NCBI RefSeq assembly: GCF_008704555.1
Contig: NZ_CP023702.1
Coordinates: forward strand, 310,001-374,000
Length of the DNA: 64,000 nt
Source: Streptomyces nitrosporeus
GTDB lineage: Bacteria; Actinomycetota; Actinomycetes; Streptomycetales; Streptomycetaceae
Reading direction: 5' to 3'
Positions within the stretch are counted from its first letter, which is position 1. Every line of letters begins with the position of its first letter. Below are positions 62,029-64,000 of the stretch, in pieces. The translations under genes were made by a program, and so were the position numbers. The notes beneath the pieces are model-generated. The model saw only the letters and a list, made by a program, of their open reading frames with translations, was not told where the DNA came from and made no database searches.

Positions 62029-62948
62029 TGACCTCCACCACCTCCACCCCGCTGTCCGCCGCCGGCCGGCCGCAGCCGTCCGCCGCGCGGGCCGGGCACC
62101 GCACCAGGCGCCGTATGCGCAAGGACCTGCTGCGCTCGCGGATCGCCGCCTGGAGCGCGGTCGCCGTCATCGGCGCCTTCGGCCTGCTGCCGGTCTACTG
62201 GCTGCTCGCCACCGCGCTGAGCACCCCCGAGTCGACCTTCCAGTTCCCGCCGAAGCTGATACCCACCGACCTCACCCTCGGCAACTTCACGGCCCTGGCC
62301 GAGAACGACCAGCTGATCAAGTACATGGTCAACTCGCTCGTCGTGGCCTCGGTCACCGCCGTACTGAGCGTGGTCGTCGCCACGTACATGGGCTACTCGT
62401 TCTCCAAGTTCCGCTACCGGGGGCGGCGGTCGCTGATGCACCTGGTGCTGGCCTCCCAGATGTTCCCCCAGGCGCTCCTGCTGGTGACGCTGTACGCCGT
62501 CTTCTCCAGCTTCGGCATGCTCAACACCTACACCGCCCTGGTGCTCTCCTTCACCACGTTCACCATGCCGCTGTGCGTCTGGATGCTGAAGGGCATCTTC
62601 GACACCATCCCGGACGCCCTGCTGGAAGCGGCGGCCATCGACGGCGCGTCCCGGTGGCGGACGCTGCACTCCATCGTGGCGCCGCTGGCCGCGCCGGGCA
62701 TGATCGCCGCAGGGCTCTTCGCCTTCGTACGCGGCTGGAACGACTTCATCTTCGCGCTGACCCTGGCCGACAAGGAGAAGCAGACCCTTCCCCCGGGGCT
62801 CGTCTCCACCTACATCGGCGAGTTCCAGACCGCCTGGCCCCAGCTGATGGCGGCCTCGCTCGTGGTGTCCGTCCCGGTGATCGTCGCCTTCATGTTCCTG
62901 CAGCGCTACCTCGTCGGCGGCATGACCGCCGGTTCGGTCAAGAGCTGA
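62028..62948 (+). CDS. Carbohydrate ABC transporter permease, MalG/UgpE-type
   Basis: This 306-aa permease has six hydrophobic segments and EAA loop LLEAAAIDGASRWRTLHSIVAPLAAPGMIA, followed by RGWNDFIFAL, diagnostic of MalG-type subunits. ATG 62028 overlaps the previous stop by one base. It forms the channel together with the preceding permease. Confidence 0.92.
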   Translation: MTSTTSTPLSAAGRPQPSAARAGHRTRRRMRKDLLRSRIAAWSAVAVIGAFGLLPVYWLLATALSTPESTFQFPPKLIPTDLTLGNFTALAENDQLIKYMVNSLVVASVTAVLSVVVATYMGYSFSKFRYRGRRSLMHLVLASQMFPQALLLVTLYAVFSSFGMLNTYTALVLSFTTFTMPLCVWMLKGIFDTIPDALLEAAAIDGASRWRTLHSIVAPLAAPGMIAAGLFAFVRGWNDFIFALTLADKEKQTLPPGLVSTYIGEFQTAWPQLMAASLVVSVPVIVAFMFLQRYLVGGMTAGSVKS

Positions 62949-63012
62949 ACCCGCGGGAACCTCCCGCGCCCTCACGTACCTCCCTTCCCGCTCACTCCCC
63001 CATGGAGAGATC

Positions 63013-64000
63013 ATGACCCCCTCTGGCATCAGCCGGCGCGGCGCGCTGCGCATGTTCGGCATCGGCGTGCTCGGTGCGGCGGGCGCCGGTGCGCTCGGCG
63101 CCTGTGCGCCGTCCGGCGCCGGCTCCCCCTCGAACGGCGGGGACCCGAAGTCCAAGAACTTCGACTTCACCTCCTGGTCGCTCAACGAGGAGGCCGCCAA
63201 GCCCTCGATCGAGAAGATCATCGCGGCATGGGAGAAGGCCGAGAAGTCGAAGATCCGCGCGGTCTCCTACCCGTACAACGAGTACCTGAGCCAGCTCACC
63301 CTCAAGCTGGGCGGCGGGGAGACGACCGGGGCGGTGCACCTCGACATCGCCTGGCTCGCCGCGATGGCGCAGATGGGCAAGCTGGCCGACCTCGGACCGG
63401 TGGCCGGCCAGGGCGGCTACACGGACGTGGCGCTGAACAGCGGCGTCTACGACGGCAAGCAGTACGGGCTGCCGTGGAACACCGGATCGATCGGTGTGAT
63501 CGCCAACTCCCAGCTCCTGGAGAAGGCCGGGATCAAGGAGCACCCCGCCACCGTCGAGGAGTTCGAGGCCGCGCTGCGGGAACTGAAGGGGCTCGGCGGC
63601 GGTGTCGTGCCGTATGCCGCCGCCACCAAGGTCGCGCAGCTCAAGGACATCTTCCCGTGGATGCAGACCTTCGGCTGCAAGCTGCTCGACGGCGGGAAGG
63701 TCACGATAGGCGACGACGCCTCGGTCGACGCGGTCACCTGGTACAAGAAGCTGCACGACGAGAAGCTGATCGCCGCCGACGTGGACCGCTTCGACGCGCG
63801 CGCCCTGTTCGGGCAGGGCAAGGCCGCCTTCTACGACGACGCGATCATCGGCAAGGGTGTGACCTCCGCCCAGTCCGCGGACAAGACGCTGGCCGACGCC
63901 ATGCAGCCGATGGAGCGTCCGGTGCTCAGAGCCGGGGACACACCGCAGGCGCTGCTGTGGGGCGGCGTGATCGCGATCGTGAAGGGCAAGGGGCAGGACG
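63013..64000 (+). CDS. Sugar-binding lipoprotein of the ABC system (partial, runs off the right edge)
   Basis: At least 329 codons are present. The N-terminus SRRGALRMFG has a twin-Arg pattern, followed by a hydrophobic stretch and lipobox LGAC (Cys near 31), so it may be a Tat-exported lipoprotein. The mature part follows the family 1 extracellular solute-binding fold: DFTSWSLNEEAAKP, LDIAWLAAMAQMGKLADL, GLPWNTGSIGVIANSQLL and FGQGKAAFYDD. ATG 63013 has GGAGAG. It would capture the sugar for the two permeases; the sugar itself is unknown. Confidence 0.92.
   Translation, partial: MTPSGISRRGALRMFGIGVLGAAGAGALGACAPSGAGSPSNGGDPKSKNFDFTSWSLNEEAAKPSIEKIIAAWEKAEKSKIRAVSYPYNEYLSQLTLKLGGGETTGAVHLDIAWLAAMAQMGKLADLGPVAGQGGYTDVALNSGVYDGKQYGLPWNTGSIGVIANSQLLEKAGIKEHPATVEEFEAALRELKGLGGGVVPYAAATKVAQLKDIFPWMQTFGCKLLDGGKVTIGDDASVDAVTWYKKLHDEKLIAADVDRFDARALFGQGKAAFYDDAIIGKGVTSAQSADKTLADAMQPMERPVLRAGDTPQALLWGGVIAIVKGKGQD

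Overview
High-GC DNA with C/G-ending codons, frequent GTG and TTG starts, 4-bp ATGA/GTGA gene overlaps, F420-type enzymes and many TetR, LacI, IclR and MocR-type regulators. Everything fits a Streptomyces (or very close actinomycete) chromosome, probably an arm or accessory region. No tRNA, rRNA, CRISPR array, intact transposase or prophage was seen.

Region 1 (about 1-20,000) is an iron island. A ferric-siderophore ABC importer (fepC-fepG-fepD on the minus strand, lipoprotein fepB on the plus strand) flanks a catecholate biosynthesis operon: dhbA, dhbC, dhbE, a stand-alone isochorismatase, a stand-alone aryl carrier protein, a single-module C-A-T-TE synthetase and a short MbtH-like protein. 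The synthetase carries a serine code, so the expected product is enterobactin (cyclic tri-DHB-serine). Opposite it are an enterochelin-type esterase (fes) and a secreted phosphodiester glycosidase. Then come a surface protein with four repeats sharing an HWLRFLAP motif and a secreted YncE-like beta-propeller. Near-palindromic iron boxes (DmdR/IdeR type) sit in front of fepD/fepB, fes/the surface protein and the propeller gene.

Region 2 (20,200-31,500) holds general metabolism: L-2-hydroxyglutarate oxidase, a large-subunit catalase, an acidic DUF5709 protein, an SDR, an ABC exporter, a pyruvate-oxidase-like TPP enzyme and a remnant of cytochrome oxidase subunit I.

Region 3 (31,700-49,700) looks like a catabolic island for methyl-branched isoprenoids. 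It has aldehyde and alcohol dehydrogenases, an acyl-CoA ligase, two acyl-CoA dehydrogenases, fused FadB, thiolase FadA, an alpha-methylacyl-CoA racemase, an LLM flavin enzyme, a DUF4334 protein, two TetR regulators with visible operators, a tandem-TetR fusion and a Tat-exported latex-clearing protein (Lcp). Lcp would cut polyisoprene outside the cell into keto-aldehydes, and the other enzymes could oxidise, activate, epimerise and beta-oxidise them.

Region 4 (50,000-64,000) has a MocR regulator divergent from phzF and an ornithine-cyclodeaminase-like gene; a DeoR regulator divergent from a DUF4406-Nudix pair; a CE7-type esterase; and an IclR regulator, a large FAD enzyme and a sugar ABC uptake operon whose binding-protein gene runs off the right edge. 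The left edge shows the first codons of a leftward gene under two LacI-type operators.
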